Below, piece by piece: positions 48,594 through 56,190 of a stretch of DNA of 64,000 bases. Source of the DNA: JALZVT01 sp039029135 (GTDB lineage Bacteria > Pseudomonadota > Gammaproteobacteria > Pseudomonadales > Azotimanducaceae); contig JBCCGT010000008.1 in the NCBI GenBank assembly GCA_039029135.1, positions 124,001 to 188,000 of the forward strand, read 5' to 3'. The notes below the pieces were generated by a model. The model saw only the letters and a program-made list of their open reading frames with translations, was not told the DNA's origin and did no database searches. Both the position numbers and the translations under genes were made by a program. Position 1 is the stretch's first letter, and each line of letters begins with the position of its first letter.

Positions 48594-48630
48594 GTTGAGC
48601 CCGGTCCGCGCCAGGCGCGGGCCGGGTCAG
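48551..48630 (+). repeat. 80-bp repeat, copy 1 (giant gene 3' end plus terminator)
   Basis: This stretch covers the last 14 codons, the stop and the terminator of the giant gene. It aligns without gaps to 56111-56190, exactly 7560 bp away in the same orientation; I count 15 mismatches. The MFS stop codon (48627-48629) uses its final bases. Confidence 0.88.
48600..48626. terminator. Hairpin terminator after the giant gene
   Basis: An 11-bp stem (CCCGGTCCGCG / CGCGGGCCGGG, one G-T pair) with a CCAGG loop follows the giant gene's stop by seven bases and immediately precedes the convergent MFS stop codon. Confidence 0.82.
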
Positions 48631-50006
48631 GCCTCCTTTGAGTCTTGCTCGATCAAGCCGTCCAGCGTCTTCTCTTGCCCCAGCAAGCCCAATTGCTCAT
48701 CGACGGCCGCGATGCGCTCTTTGATTCTGTTCCTCAAACCGCTGCGCATGCGTTGTCTAAGTGCAGTGGCCGCCGCGACACCGAACAGCGCGCAGCAGGC
48801 GAGCACACCGAACATGAATTGATAGCCGCGCACTCCCGGCTGGTTGTCCAGCACATAGCCCCAGAGCAGGTACGCGAATGAAGACGGCAGGTAAATCAGA
48901 AAAGCCGCAATCGCCAGAGCCGAGCCCGAAAAACGCTGCGGTAAGCCCATTTCTCCGTAGGGTGCGAAATACAAAGCACGCAAGAAAAAGAAGGCTAGCG
49001 ACATCAGCGTGAGCGTGACCAGAGCGGTCCAGGTATCCCCGCGATCTGCGCTCAGCGTCACCATGGTGAGTGCCAGCAGCACCACGGCGGCCAAACCGGC
49101 ACGGAGTGCACCCACCGCACCGCCAAAAAACCTGTTGGCCAGGAAGCCGGAGGGCAGGGCCATGCCAATCCTGCCGCCCGAAGTAGAGGCGATGCCGAAG
49201 AGAGCCACGGCCAGCGGGGCTAGCGCGTGTACCTCAGTGAGGTACGTGATGAAGAATGGCATGGCCGTGTACGCCAGGTAGACGGTAAAGCCAACCAATC
49301 CGGCGAGCCAGACTTCGGGCAGGCGGAGCACGGTTTTGATGCCAGCGTTCACCTCCCGGTTGGCAAGCCTGGCATTCGTCCCTGCCTTTAGCAGGGTGTC
49401 CTTTGGCAAATGGCGCCAAGCCAGGACGCCGAGGGTGATCATGATCAGCGCGTTGACTTTGAATGCGATTTCTAATCCCAGCACGCTATAGCCGAGCGCG
49501 GTGTACAGACCGATCGTCAGCAGATTCTGCAGCAGTTCGACGCCGCCGCGACCGCCCTCCAGCAGACCAAAGATCTTCCCCTGATTCTCATCGGCGGTTG
49601 TTTTGCGCACCGCAGCCAGCACTGCTGGCCAAAACGCACCCTCGCACCACAGCGAGAGCATGATGAACAAGAAACACAGGGTCAGGAAATCGGCCGTGGT
49701 GCCGAGAAAGAACGTGGTTAAGCCACCGAGAATCATGTTGATTGGGATAAGGGTGCGTGCCGAAAAACGATCCTGCACCCAGGCGAGAGCGACGTAGAAC
49801 ACGTTGTGTACCACGCCATATAGAGTCATCAGCAGACCGAACTGAGTTTTCGATATCTGCCATAGTTCCAGCATCTGCGGAAGCAGTACGCCCTTCATTG
49901 CGAGTACCGAGAAGGCGAACTGCGAGCACAGAACCAGCAGCACGAAATTCATCAACATCCTGCGTGATGAGAAGAGCGGTGCGCTGGGTGGGTTCGCGTC
50001 GGTCAC
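48627..50006 (-). CDS. MFS transporter of the sulfatase/dehalogenase block
   Basis: This protein of about 459 residues is a 12-helix major facilitator superfamily transporter; the opening helix MNFVLLVLCSQFAFSVLAM, the loop VQDRFSARTLIPINMILGG (motif A-like) and the late FFLRALYFAPYGEMGLPQRF stretch are visible. The substrate is unknown; from context it may import a sulfated or halogenated compound or export a product. I chose GTG 50006 because the frame upstream, to ATG 50123, runs through the palindromic operator; ATGs near 49955 are possible too. The C-terminus is a charged coiled tail. Its stop lies in the flanking repeat. Confidence 0.88.
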   Translation of the reverse strand: MTDANPPSAPLFSSRRMLMNFVLLVLCSQFAFSVLAMKGVLLPQMLELWQISKTQFGLLMTLYGVVHNVFYVALAWVQDRFSARTLIPINMILGGLTTFFLGTTADFLTLCFLFIMLSLWCEGAFWPAVLAAVRKTTADENQGKIFGLLEGGRGGVELLQNLLTIGLYTALGYSVLGLEIAFKVNALIMITLGVLAWRHLPKDTLLKAGTNARLANREVNAGIKTVLRLPEVWLAGLVGFTVYLAYTAMPFFITYLTEVHALAPLAVALFGIASTSGGRIGMALPSGFLANRFFGGAVGALRAGLAAVVLLALTMVTLSADRGDTWTALVTLTLMSLAFFFLRALYFAPYGEMGLPQRFSGSALAIAAFLIYLPSSFAYLLWGYVLDNQPGVRGYQFMFGVLACCALFGVAAATALRQRMRSGLRNRIKERIAAVDEQLGLLGQEKTLDGLIEQDSKEA

Positions 50007-50108
50007 CGGGCGATTATGGCGCACTCCTGCTGCGGAATGTTCCCTCTGGTGCCAGCGAGCGCATGCCTTAGGCTGCTGAGCATGGCGCGATGTCCCGCTT
50101 GGCAAGAA

Positions 50109-50114
50109 TATAAT
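50109..50114 (+). promoter_or_regulatory. Consensus -10 box overlapping the TetR-type operator
   Basis: TATAAT overlaps the left arm of the palindrome at 50111-50125 and would start transcription near 50121, giving a leader of about 31 bases to ATG 50153. No good -35 box is visible, so the promoter may need an activator or be weak. Confidence 0.5.
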
Positions 50115-50125
50115 GTATAACATTA
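50111..50125. promoter_or_regulatory. TetR-type operator, site 1
   Basis: TAATGTATAACATTA is a palindrome with arms TAATG/CATTA (extending to six bases) in the divergent promoter of the MFS and membrane-protein/sulfatase genes. Read on the minus strand it is TAATGTTATACATTA, sharing TAATGTNNNNCATTA with the site at 55249. Confidence 0.75.
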
Positions 50126-50152
50126 GAAATGGCCTGCTCCCACAGTTTTTCT

Positions 50153-50587
50153 ATGCAAACTGAAGTAAATCGCCAGCGCTCGAAGGTAGGCCAGAGGGTG
50201 GCCAAAGCGGTCGTCACGCTACCTGCTGTCTTGTTCGTCGTGATGGGGTTGCGCTGGCTGGTAGCGCCGGCTGATATCGCGGCGGAGCTTGGTTTTCCGC
50301 TGGCGCACGGCGTCGGTCGCAGCTCGCAGATCGGCGACTTCGCGGCGTTCTTTCTGACCGCCGGCATTTGCCTGTTGTTGGGGGTCGCCAGCGGCAAACG
50401 GGTCTGGTTGTATCCAGCGGCGTTGCTGCTGGGGCTAGCGGCTGCGGGTCGCATCCTGGCCTGGGCGGTGCACGATGCGGCGTTTGCGGGCGAGATGATT
50501 GTTTTCGAGTTCGGTGTGAGTATCTTGCTCTTTATAGTGTCTCGATGGCTCGAGCCCGCAACGCCAGGCAAAGAGCCCCAAAGTTGA
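50153..50587 (+). CDS. Small four-helix membrane protein (DUF4345-like)
   Basis: This protein of 144 residues (152 if ATG 50129 is used) has four predicted membrane helices, among them VVTLPAVLFVVMGLRWLVAP, FAAFFLTAGICLLLGVAS and LYPAALLLGLAAAGRILAW. The pattern GVGRSSQIGDFAAFFL is reminiscent of DUF4345 membrane proteins, whose function is unknown. ATG 50153 is favoured because a start at 50129 would leave almost no leader after the -10 box. It overlaps the following sulfatase gene. Confidence 0.72.
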   Translation: MQTEVNRQRSKVGQRVAKAVVTLPAVLFVVMGLRWLVAPADIAAELGFPLAHGVGRSSQIGDFAAFFLTAGICLLLGVASGKRVWLYPAALLLGLAAAGRILAWAVHDAAFAGEMIVFEFGVSILLFIVSRWLEPATPGKEPQS

Positions 50588-52359
50588 CGGTCGTCCGAGC
50601 GCTGTTCGCCGCTTGTTCGCTACTACTCGGCGTCGGCGCGTTCGCATATGCGGAGAATCAACGCCCAAACATCGTCTTTCTGCTGGCCGATGATTTGGGC
50701 TACACCGACATCGCGCCGTTCGGTGGTGAGGTCAGCACGCCGGCACTATCTGCCTTGGCCGAGCAGGGCATCCGCTTCGCCAACTACCACACCGCCGCCA
50801 ACTGTGCACCGGCGCGCGCAATGCTGCTGACCGGTGTGAACAACCACCTGGCGGGTGTACCCAATATTCCGGAAATGCTGGCCCCAGAGCAGCGTCGCCA
50901 TACCAACTACCAGGGCGTGCTGGGTTCTAACGTGGTCACCGTTGCGACCTTGCTCGAAGTTTCGGGCTACCACACCTACATGGCGGGCAAGTGGCATCTG
51001 GGATCAACGCCCGACAAACTGCCAATCCGACGTGGTTTTGAACGCACGGTCGCGCTGATGGATTCCGGCGCCGATAATTGGGAACAGCGACCCTATTTGC
51101 CGATCTACGAGGCCGCAAACTGGTTTGCCGACGGCGAGCGTCTTACGCTGCCTGACGATTTCTATTCATCACGTTTCCTGATCGACAAGACCATCGAATT
51201 CATCGATAGCAACCTGGCCGATCGAAAACCCTTTTTCGCCTACGTGCCGTTCCAGGCCGTGCACATTCCGGTGCAAGCGCCGCAGAAATTCATCGACCGC
51301 TACGCAGAGACCTACGACGATGGCTGGGATGTGCTACGTGAACGTCGGCGTCAGCGCGCGATAGAAATAGGGCTTGTGCCTGAAGGCGCTCAGGCCGTGC
51401 GCATGGCGCGCACGCTCGACTGGGACGCCTTGACCGCGGAACGCAAGCGTTATGAAGCCAAGCGCATGGCCGTTTACGCGGGCATGATCGAGGCGATGGA
51501 TTTTCATATCGGTCGCCTAGTTGCTTATCTGGAAGCTAAAGGCGTTTATGAAAACACGGTTTTCCTGTTTACCTCTGACAACGGCGCCGAGGCGAGCGGG
51601 CCGGATGACGCCGATACATTCGCTACGCGCAGAACTGCCGGCTCGCTTGGCTATCACACGGACTACGAGCGGCTGGGTTTGAAAGGCAGTTACAACAGCA
51701 TCAGTCCCAGTTTTGCCAGTGCGGCCGCCAGTCCGCTCGCTTACTACAAGTTCCACACCGGGGAAGGTGGGATGCGAGTGCCGCTGATAGTCTCGGGTGC
51801 GCAATCAACCGCGCAGGCTGGACGCCTCAGCCACGCCTTTAGCTGGGCGACCGATATTGCGCCGACTATTTTGTCGATCGCTGGCGTGGAGCCGCCTGGG
51901 GCGCGCTACGCCGGTCGGCCGGTCTTACCCATGAGTGGTAAGGATTTGTCGCGACTGCTGCGAGGCGAAGCCGACCGTGTCTATGATGAAAAGGATGGCG
52001 TTGGCTATGAACTGACTGGCCACGCCGCATTTTTCCTGGGCGACTACAAGCTCGTGCGCATCGAGCCGCCTGCCGGGGATGGGGCGTGGCGGCTATACAA
52101 CATCGCGTCAGATCCGGGTGAGGTATCCGATCTGGCTGCAACGGAACCGGAACGATTTCGGCGCCTGCTGGCAGGCTACGAACAGTTCGCACAAGACAAT
52201 CGCGTGATGCCCCTGCCAGCGGGCTACACCCAATCGGGTCAGCTACTTTCCAATTTTCTGGCCGAACGGCTGCGTGTCGGCGTTGTGGTGTTTTTCCTGA
52301 CCGTACTGGTGTTGCTACCGTTTTTCGTAGCGTATCGACTGCAGCGACCGGCCGATTGA
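50545..52359 (+). CDS. Type I sulfatase, membrane-anchored
   Basis: This protein of about 604 residues is a sulfatase of the formylglycine type. The activation motif is CAPARAMLLTG with Cys87, the residue converted to formylglycine; metal ligands include the DD pair in VFLLADDLGYTD and DN in FLFTSDNGAEA; GKWHLGS provides the Lys-His pair. A signal sequence (VVRALFAACSLLLGVGAFA) exports it, and a C-terminal helix (VGVVVFFLTVLVLLPFFV) anchors it, so it probably works in the periplasm at the inner membrane. The start may be ATG 50545 or TTG 50584, which overlaps the upstream stop. The formylglycine-generating enzyme is not in the window. Confidence 0.93.
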   Translation: MARARNARQRAPKLTVVRALFAACSLLLGVGAFAYAENQRPNIVFLLADDLGYTDIAPFGGEVSTPALSALAEQGIRFANYHTAANCAPARAMLLTGVNNHLAGVPNIPEMLAPEQRRHTNYQGVLGSNVVTVATLLEVSGYHTYMAGKWHLGSTPDKLPIRRGFERTVALMDSGADNWEQRPYLPIYEAANWFADGERLTLPDDFYSSRFLIDKTIEFIDSNLADRKPFFAYVPFQAVHIPVQAPQKFIDRYAETYDDGWDVLRERRRQRAIEIGLVPEGAQAVRMARTLDWDALTAERKRYEAKRMAVYAGMIEAMDFHIGRLVAYLEAKGVYENTVFLFTSDNGAEASGPDDADTFATRRTAGSLGYHTDYERLGLKGSYNSISPSFASAAASPLAYYKFHTGEGGMRVPLIVSGAQSTAQAGRLSHAFSWATDIAPTILSIAGVEPPGARYAGRPVLPMSGKDLSRLLRGEADRVYDEKDGVGYELTGHAAFFLGDYKLVRIEPPAGDGAWRLYNIASDPGEVSDLAATEPERFRRLLAGYEQFAQDNRVMPLPAGYTQSGQLLSNFLAERLRVGVVVFFLTVLVLLPFFVAYRLQRPAD

Positions 52360-52491
52360 GCCGTTTGCTCGCCTGACAGTTACCGCGCGTTTGTTCGCTG
52401 CGCCGGCGAACGGGCGAAGACGCTCGTCGCGCGCTTGGTACGGATGTCCGGAATCCGCCTAGATCCGAAGTCTCGTCCGCGCCCTCTGCCT

Positions 52492-54105
52492 CTAGTTGTT
52501 CCACAGGATGGTTTCATATTCACCTTCCGGCAGCTTGTCGATCGTATAGTCGATGGCGATCGGCGTTTCCACCAGGGCCGGCCATAGGGGATCGACCATC
52601 TGTTCGTCGAGGCCGTAGAGCACGGCTTTCATCTCGGCCATGCGCTCGGGGTGGGAGTCGCTCAGATTGTTCTGCTCGGTCGGATCGACGTTCAGGTTGA
52701 ACAGCCAGGCCTTACCGTTCTGTTCCTGTAGCTGCAGCTTCCAGCCGTCAAGCTGGGCCACCTTGTAACCACCAGAGCGCCAGAACAGCGGTCGGCGCAG
52801 CGGCCTTGGATCGCCGACCGCGTAGTCCAGCACATCCACGCCATCGATGATGCGGTCGGCCGGCTGCGGCACACCAGCGGCGGCCAGGGCGGTTGTGAAG
52901 ATATCGACGTGGGCGACTGCGGAATCGTATTGGCTTGCTGCCGGGATGCGCTTGGGCCAGCGCATGAAGTAGGGTGTGTGAATGCCGCCCTCAAAGAAGC
53001 TGATCTTCCAACCGCGATAGGGCTTGTTCAGGTCGGGCAGGCCCACATAGCCCGCCCCGCCGTTGTCGCTGGTGAAGATGACGATGGTGTTGTCAGCAAC
53101 GCCGTTGGCATCCAACGCTTTTAGAACCAGGCCGATCCCACGATCTAGTCCACGTAGCATGCCAGCGTAGGTACGCTCGGTATGATCGGCGATGTGGTCA
53201 AGTGCCTCGTAGTCTGCTTTCTCCGACTGCAGCGGCGTATGCGGAGCGTTGTATGCCAGGTACAGGAAGAACGGTCGGTTGCGATTGGCCTCGATCACCT
53301 TGACGGCATGGCGACTGAAGTAGTCGGTCATGTGGGTGTCCGGCCTGAAGCGCGCGCCGTTGTTGTGCTGCACCGCGTAGCTCAGGTTCGGCCAAAGGAA
53401 GCGATCAATCGGATCGAAGTCCTGTTTAGAGTTGACGGCGTTTGGATCGTCTTCCGGCAGAAACAGGGCGGCACCGGGTAAGAAACCCAGAAACTCATCG
53501 AAGCCCTGGTCCAGCGGCCGATAACCCTCCGCTTCGCCCAAGTGCCACTTGCCCAACGCCACAGAGTGGTATCCGCGCGCGTGCAGCAGTTCTGGCAGGG
53601 TCAGCTCGTCGCCGGGCAGGCCGAGCGTTTCGCTGGGCGGATAGTCGTCCGCGTTTTCTGCAATAAAGCCATCCCCAGCGGTCAACGCTGCGAACTCGGG
53701 CCGGGCGGGCGTGAATTCGAACCCGGACCGGGTCGCGAACCGTCCCGTGAGTAAGGCCGCGCGAGACGGTGCACAGGTGCCGTTGCCTGCGTAGCCGTTG
53801 GAGAAATGAATGCCTTGGGCTGCGATTGCATCGATATTCGGCGTGGGCACGGTGCCGTCCGCGATGCCGCCACCGTAGAAGCTAATGTCGTTAAATCCCA
53901 GGTCGTCTGCCACGATCAGCACGATGTTGGGTGGTCGTTGTTCGCCCGAATCCTCCGCTGGCCCGGATTGCCAGGTGATCTCCTGAAACTCGCCTATTGG
54001 GTTCGTGATGCGCGAGACAAAGCCAGGCAGGTAGTACCAGTATTGCGAAAACAGCCAGCCGCAGGCTGCGATCAGCACTGCGGCGACGATGAGGATCTTC
54101 TTCAT
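52492..54105 (-). CDS. Type I sulfatase (second), exported
   Basis: This 537-residue sulfatase has an N-terminal signal or anchor (LIVAAVLIAACGWLF), the DD pair (VLIVADDLGFND), the formylglycine motif CAPSRAALLTG with Cys111, ALGKWHLGE and IFTSDNGGAGY. It is only distantly similar to the sulfatase at 50545, so the two probably remove different sulfate groups. It lies 38 bp downstream of the dehalogenase gene and is likely in the same TetR-controlled operon. It converges on the other sulfatase with a 132-bp gap that shows no clear hairpin. Confidence 0.93.
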   Translation of the reverse strand: MKKILIVAAVLIAACGWLFSQYWYYLPGFVSRITNPIGEFQEITWQSGPAEDSGEQRPPNIVLIVADDLGFNDISFYGGGIADGTVPTPNIDAIAAQGIHFSNGYAGNGTCAPSRAALLTGRFATRSGFEFTPARPEFAALTAGDGFIAENADDYPPSETLGLPGDELTLPELLHARGYHSVALGKWHLGEAEGYRPLDQGFDEFLGFLPGAALFLPEDDPNAVNSKQDFDPIDRFLWPNLSYAVQHNNGARFRPDTHMTDYFSRHAVKVIEANRNRPFFLYLAYNAPHTPLQSEKADYEALDHIADHTERTYAGMLRGLDRGIGLVLKALDANGVADNTIVIFTSDNGGAGYVGLPDLNKPYRGWKISFFEGGIHTPYFMRWPKRIPAASQYDSAVAHVDIFTTALAAAGVPQPADRIIDGVDVLDYAVGDPRPLRRPLFWRSGGYKVAQLDGWKLQLQEQNGKAWLFNLNVDPTEQNNLSDSHPERMAEMKAVLYGLDEQMVDPLWPALVETPIAIDYTIDKLPEGEYETILWNN

Positions 54106-54143
54106 GGTGTTTTGTTAGATCTTCCGAGGCACCAGGGACGGGC

Positions 54144-55211
54144 TCAGGTGGACGCAATGAGATCGACGATCACCCGAGCTACCTGTTCCGGAGCGTTTTC
54201 CTGCACGAAATGGCCGCCGCCCTTGATCGTGGTGTGGGGCAGGCCGGTGGTGCCGGGGACCTTTTCTTTGAACTGGGCCTCGCCGCCGCGAGTGACCGGG
54301 TCGTTGTCTGCAAATGCACACAGGAACGGTTTGTCGAAAGACTCGAAAAACTCCCACGCCAGGCGCTGTGCATCGAGCGATGGCGAGGTGGGCAGTGTCG
54401 GTACCTGGCTGGGCATGGCTCGCGGTCCCATCTTGAAACTCGCGTCTGGAAAGGGCGCATCGTACGCACGTGCCAGCGGTGTCGGCAGGGGTGAGTTTAT
54501 GCCCAGTTTGTACAGCAGAAACTTGATCGCCCGTACGGGCATTGAGGGCGGTTGCAGCGTCATCGACATCACGAATCCGATTGGCAGATCTTCGGTTTCC
54601 CAACACCATTTCTGCCAGTATGCGAACTTCTGTGCCGGGTGGCCGTCGCTGCCCATGCCGCTTAGCGCGCTTTGCATCTCCATCAGCGTCGGGGTGGGTT
54701 GGTTGGCGCGAAAATCCTCGACGGCTTCCACTACTGCGTCCGGCACGTCCGGGTTGTATGGCAAACCAGTGTTGGAGATCACGACGCGATCGAAGCGCTC
54801 TGGGTGATTGACGACCAGGCGCAGGCCCACCAGGCCCCCCCAGTCCTGGCCAAAGAACGTGATGCCCGAGAAATCGTTCGCGGCCAGCCACGCGCCCATC
54901 CAGTCGACCTGACGTTCGTAGCTGTAATCCTCCCGCGCCGCCGGCTTGTCAGATTTGCCGTAACCCACCAAGTCCGGGGCGATGACGCGCATGCCCGCTG
55001 CGGTCAGATGGGGGATGACCTTGCGGTACAGATAGCTCCACACGGGCTGGCCGTGCATGCACAGTACCAGCGGGCCATCGGCGGGGCCCTCATCCAGGTG
55101 GTGGATGCGCAAATCGCTGCCGTCTGCGGTTTGAATGGTGGTGTAGTGAGGGGCGAATCGATAGTCAGCCAGTCCTTCGAAACGCTCGTCGGGGGTTCGC
55201 AGGATCTTCAT
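54144..55211 (-). CDS. Haloalkane dehalogenase (subfamily I-like)
   Basis: This 355-residue alpha/beta hydrolase closely follows the haloalkane dehalogenase layout: the opening LRTPDERFEGLADYRFAPHY, HGQPVWSYLYRKVIP (oxyanion hole), GKSDKPAAREDYSYERQ, nucleophile Asp123 in GQDWGG with halide-binding Trp124, a late acid in FADNDPVT and catalytic His334 in GGHFVQE. These enzymes convert haloalkanes to alcohols and halide. It is about 45 residues longer than DhlA, with the excess in the cap region (residues about 165-240). The ATG follows a promoter whose spacer contains a TetR-type palindrome. No signal peptide is seen, so it acts in the cytoplasm. Confidence 0.92.
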   Translation of the reverse strand: MKILRTPDERFEGLADYRFAPHYTTIQTADGSDLRIHHLDEGPADGPLVLCMHGQPVWSYLYRKVIPHLTAAGMRVIAPDLVGYGKSDKPAAREDYSYERQVDWMGAWLAANDFSGITFFGQDWGGLVGLRLVVNHPERFDRVVISNTGLPYNPDVPDAVVEAVEDFRANQPTPTLMEMQSALSGMGSDGHPAQKFAYWQKWCWETEDLPIGFVMSMTLQPPSMPVRAIKFLLYKLGINSPLPTPLARAYDAPFPDASFKMGPRAMPSQVPTLPTSPSLDAQRLAWEFFESFDKPFLCAFADNDPVTRGGEAQFKEKVPGTTGLPHTTIKGGGHFVQENAPEQVARVIVDLIAST

Positions 55212-55242
55212 GGGTCGCGCTCGTCATCGGGTGGGTTGCCGC

Positions 55243-55271
55243 ATTTAATAATGATACACATTAAATGTCAC
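55243..55271 (-). promoter_or_regulatory. TetR-controlled dehalogenase promoter with operator site 2
   Basis: On the minus strand, GTGACA (-35; 55266-55271) and TTAAAT (-10; 55243-55248) are 17 bp apart. The spacer holds TAATGTGTATCATTA (55249-55263), a palindrome matching site 1. Transcription would start near 55236, about 25 bases before the ATG. A repressor bound there would block RNA polymerase directly. Confidence 0.75.
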
Positions 55272-55296
55272 GCGCTGAGCGGAACCTCATGAGCCT

Positions 55297-55992
55297 TCAG
55301 GACCGTTGCTTTACGGCTTGTGTTTCGGGGGATACGGGCGCGCTGAACATTCCGACCAGCGCGTCAACCAGGCTGTGCAGGAATAGCTCGGATTGTTGGC
55401 CGCGAAAGGCGCTTTTCTGTCTGGCCTGGTGATACATGGAGGCGGAACACAGCATGATGGCTGCCTCCATGCGGCGTCGGTAGTCGGCTTCGTCCAGGTG
55501 GGGCAGGACCTTGCGCAGCAGTATTCCAGTCTGCTGGCCGCTCGCGCCGCCGCCGCCTTTGGTAAACGCGACCTCTAACGGGGACGCATCGGACATCGCA
55601 AGCTCGTGTCCAAAGGCTTTGACGTAGCGGCGAAAAGCGACGTTTGCCTTTGCCAGCGCAAACGTGGGTTCCACCATTAGCATGCAGATCTGCCGCAAGG
55701 ACGGCTCGGAGGAAGCCCTAAGCGTGGCCGCCAGGCTTGCCGCTCGTTCCGCCTGGACCTGTTCTGATCTCTGGGTGTGAATGGCATCCAGTAGACCGCT
55801 CAGGTTCTTGAAGTGGTATTGCAGGGCTGATTCGTTCTTCTGGCCCGCCACGGCGATGATTCGCTTGATCGACAGGTTTTCCATACCCCCTTGGGCGACC
55901 AGCTCTTCCGCGGCGCGCATGAGGGCGTCTTTGGTTGCTTCGCTGCGCGCACGGCGGTTGTCGGGGGGTGGCTTGGCGGCCGTTGATTGCAT
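55297..55992 (-). CDS. TetR-family transcriptional regulator
   Basis: This 231-residue regulator has the TetR N-terminal domain: SEATKDALMRAAEELVAQGG, then the helix-turn-helix around LSIKRIIAVAGQKNESALQYHF. The C-terminal ligand domain is divergent, with hydrophobic helices and a Gly-rich TKGGGGASG loop. I chose ATG 55992 (MQSTAAKP); the open frame extends 33 codons further with poor sequence. It lies just upstream of the dehalogenase, and the two palindromes in the block are its obvious targets. The inducer is probably the compound degraded or its product. Confidence 0.9.
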   Translation of the reverse strand: MQSTAAKPPPDNRRARSEATKDALMRAAEELVAQGGMENLSIKRIIAVAGQKNESALQYHFKNLSGLLDAIHTQRSEQVQAERAASLAATLRASSEPSLRQICMLMVEPTFALAKANVAFRRYVKAFGHELAMSDASPLEVAFTKGGGGASGQQTGILLRKVLPHLDEADYRRRMEAAIMLCSASMYHQARQKSAFRGQQSELFLHSLVDALVGMFSAPVSPETQAVKQRS

Positions 55993-56110
55993 CTGTGCCT
56001 TGTGGTGTCTCGATGATTTGGAGTGGTGCGGAAGTCTACCCCACAGCGGATTGAGCGCGCTCGTCATACTGATCATGAACGCTCGATACATTTTGGGCTG
56101 TGAGGCGCAA

Positions 56111-56190
56111 GTTCAAAGAGGTGGATGTGCGCGTGGTCCGCACGAGCGAAACGGTTGGTCCGGGCCCGCGCGATGCCCGGGCTCGGTCAG
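56111..56190 (+). repeat. 80-bp repeat, copy 2 (diverged remnant)
   Basis: This copy still reads FKEVDVRVVRTSE in the frame of the giant gene but has lost the stop codon (TAG to ACG). The hairpin is mostly kept through compensating changes (CCGGGCCCGCG / CCCGGGCTCGG). Read on the other strand it supplies the last 25 codons of the MauG-like gene. Confidence 0.87.

Larger units (their letters stand above)
48631..56190. other. Inserted accessory block with one repeat copy (7560 bp)
   Basis: The block carries an MFS transporter, a small membrane protein, two sulfatases, a haloalkane dehalogenase and a TetR regulator. It is bounded on both sides by copies of one 80-bp sequence and by eye has lower G+C than the rest. 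No transposase, integrase or tRNA is present, so homologous recombination with a diverged relative of the locus, or a tandem duplication followed by replacement, is more likely than transposition. Confidence 0.65.

Noticed and set aside
48551..56190. Insertion sequence or composite transposon
   Set aside because: The flanking copies are direct, diverged and derived from a gene end; no transposase, integrase or terminal inverted repeats were found.
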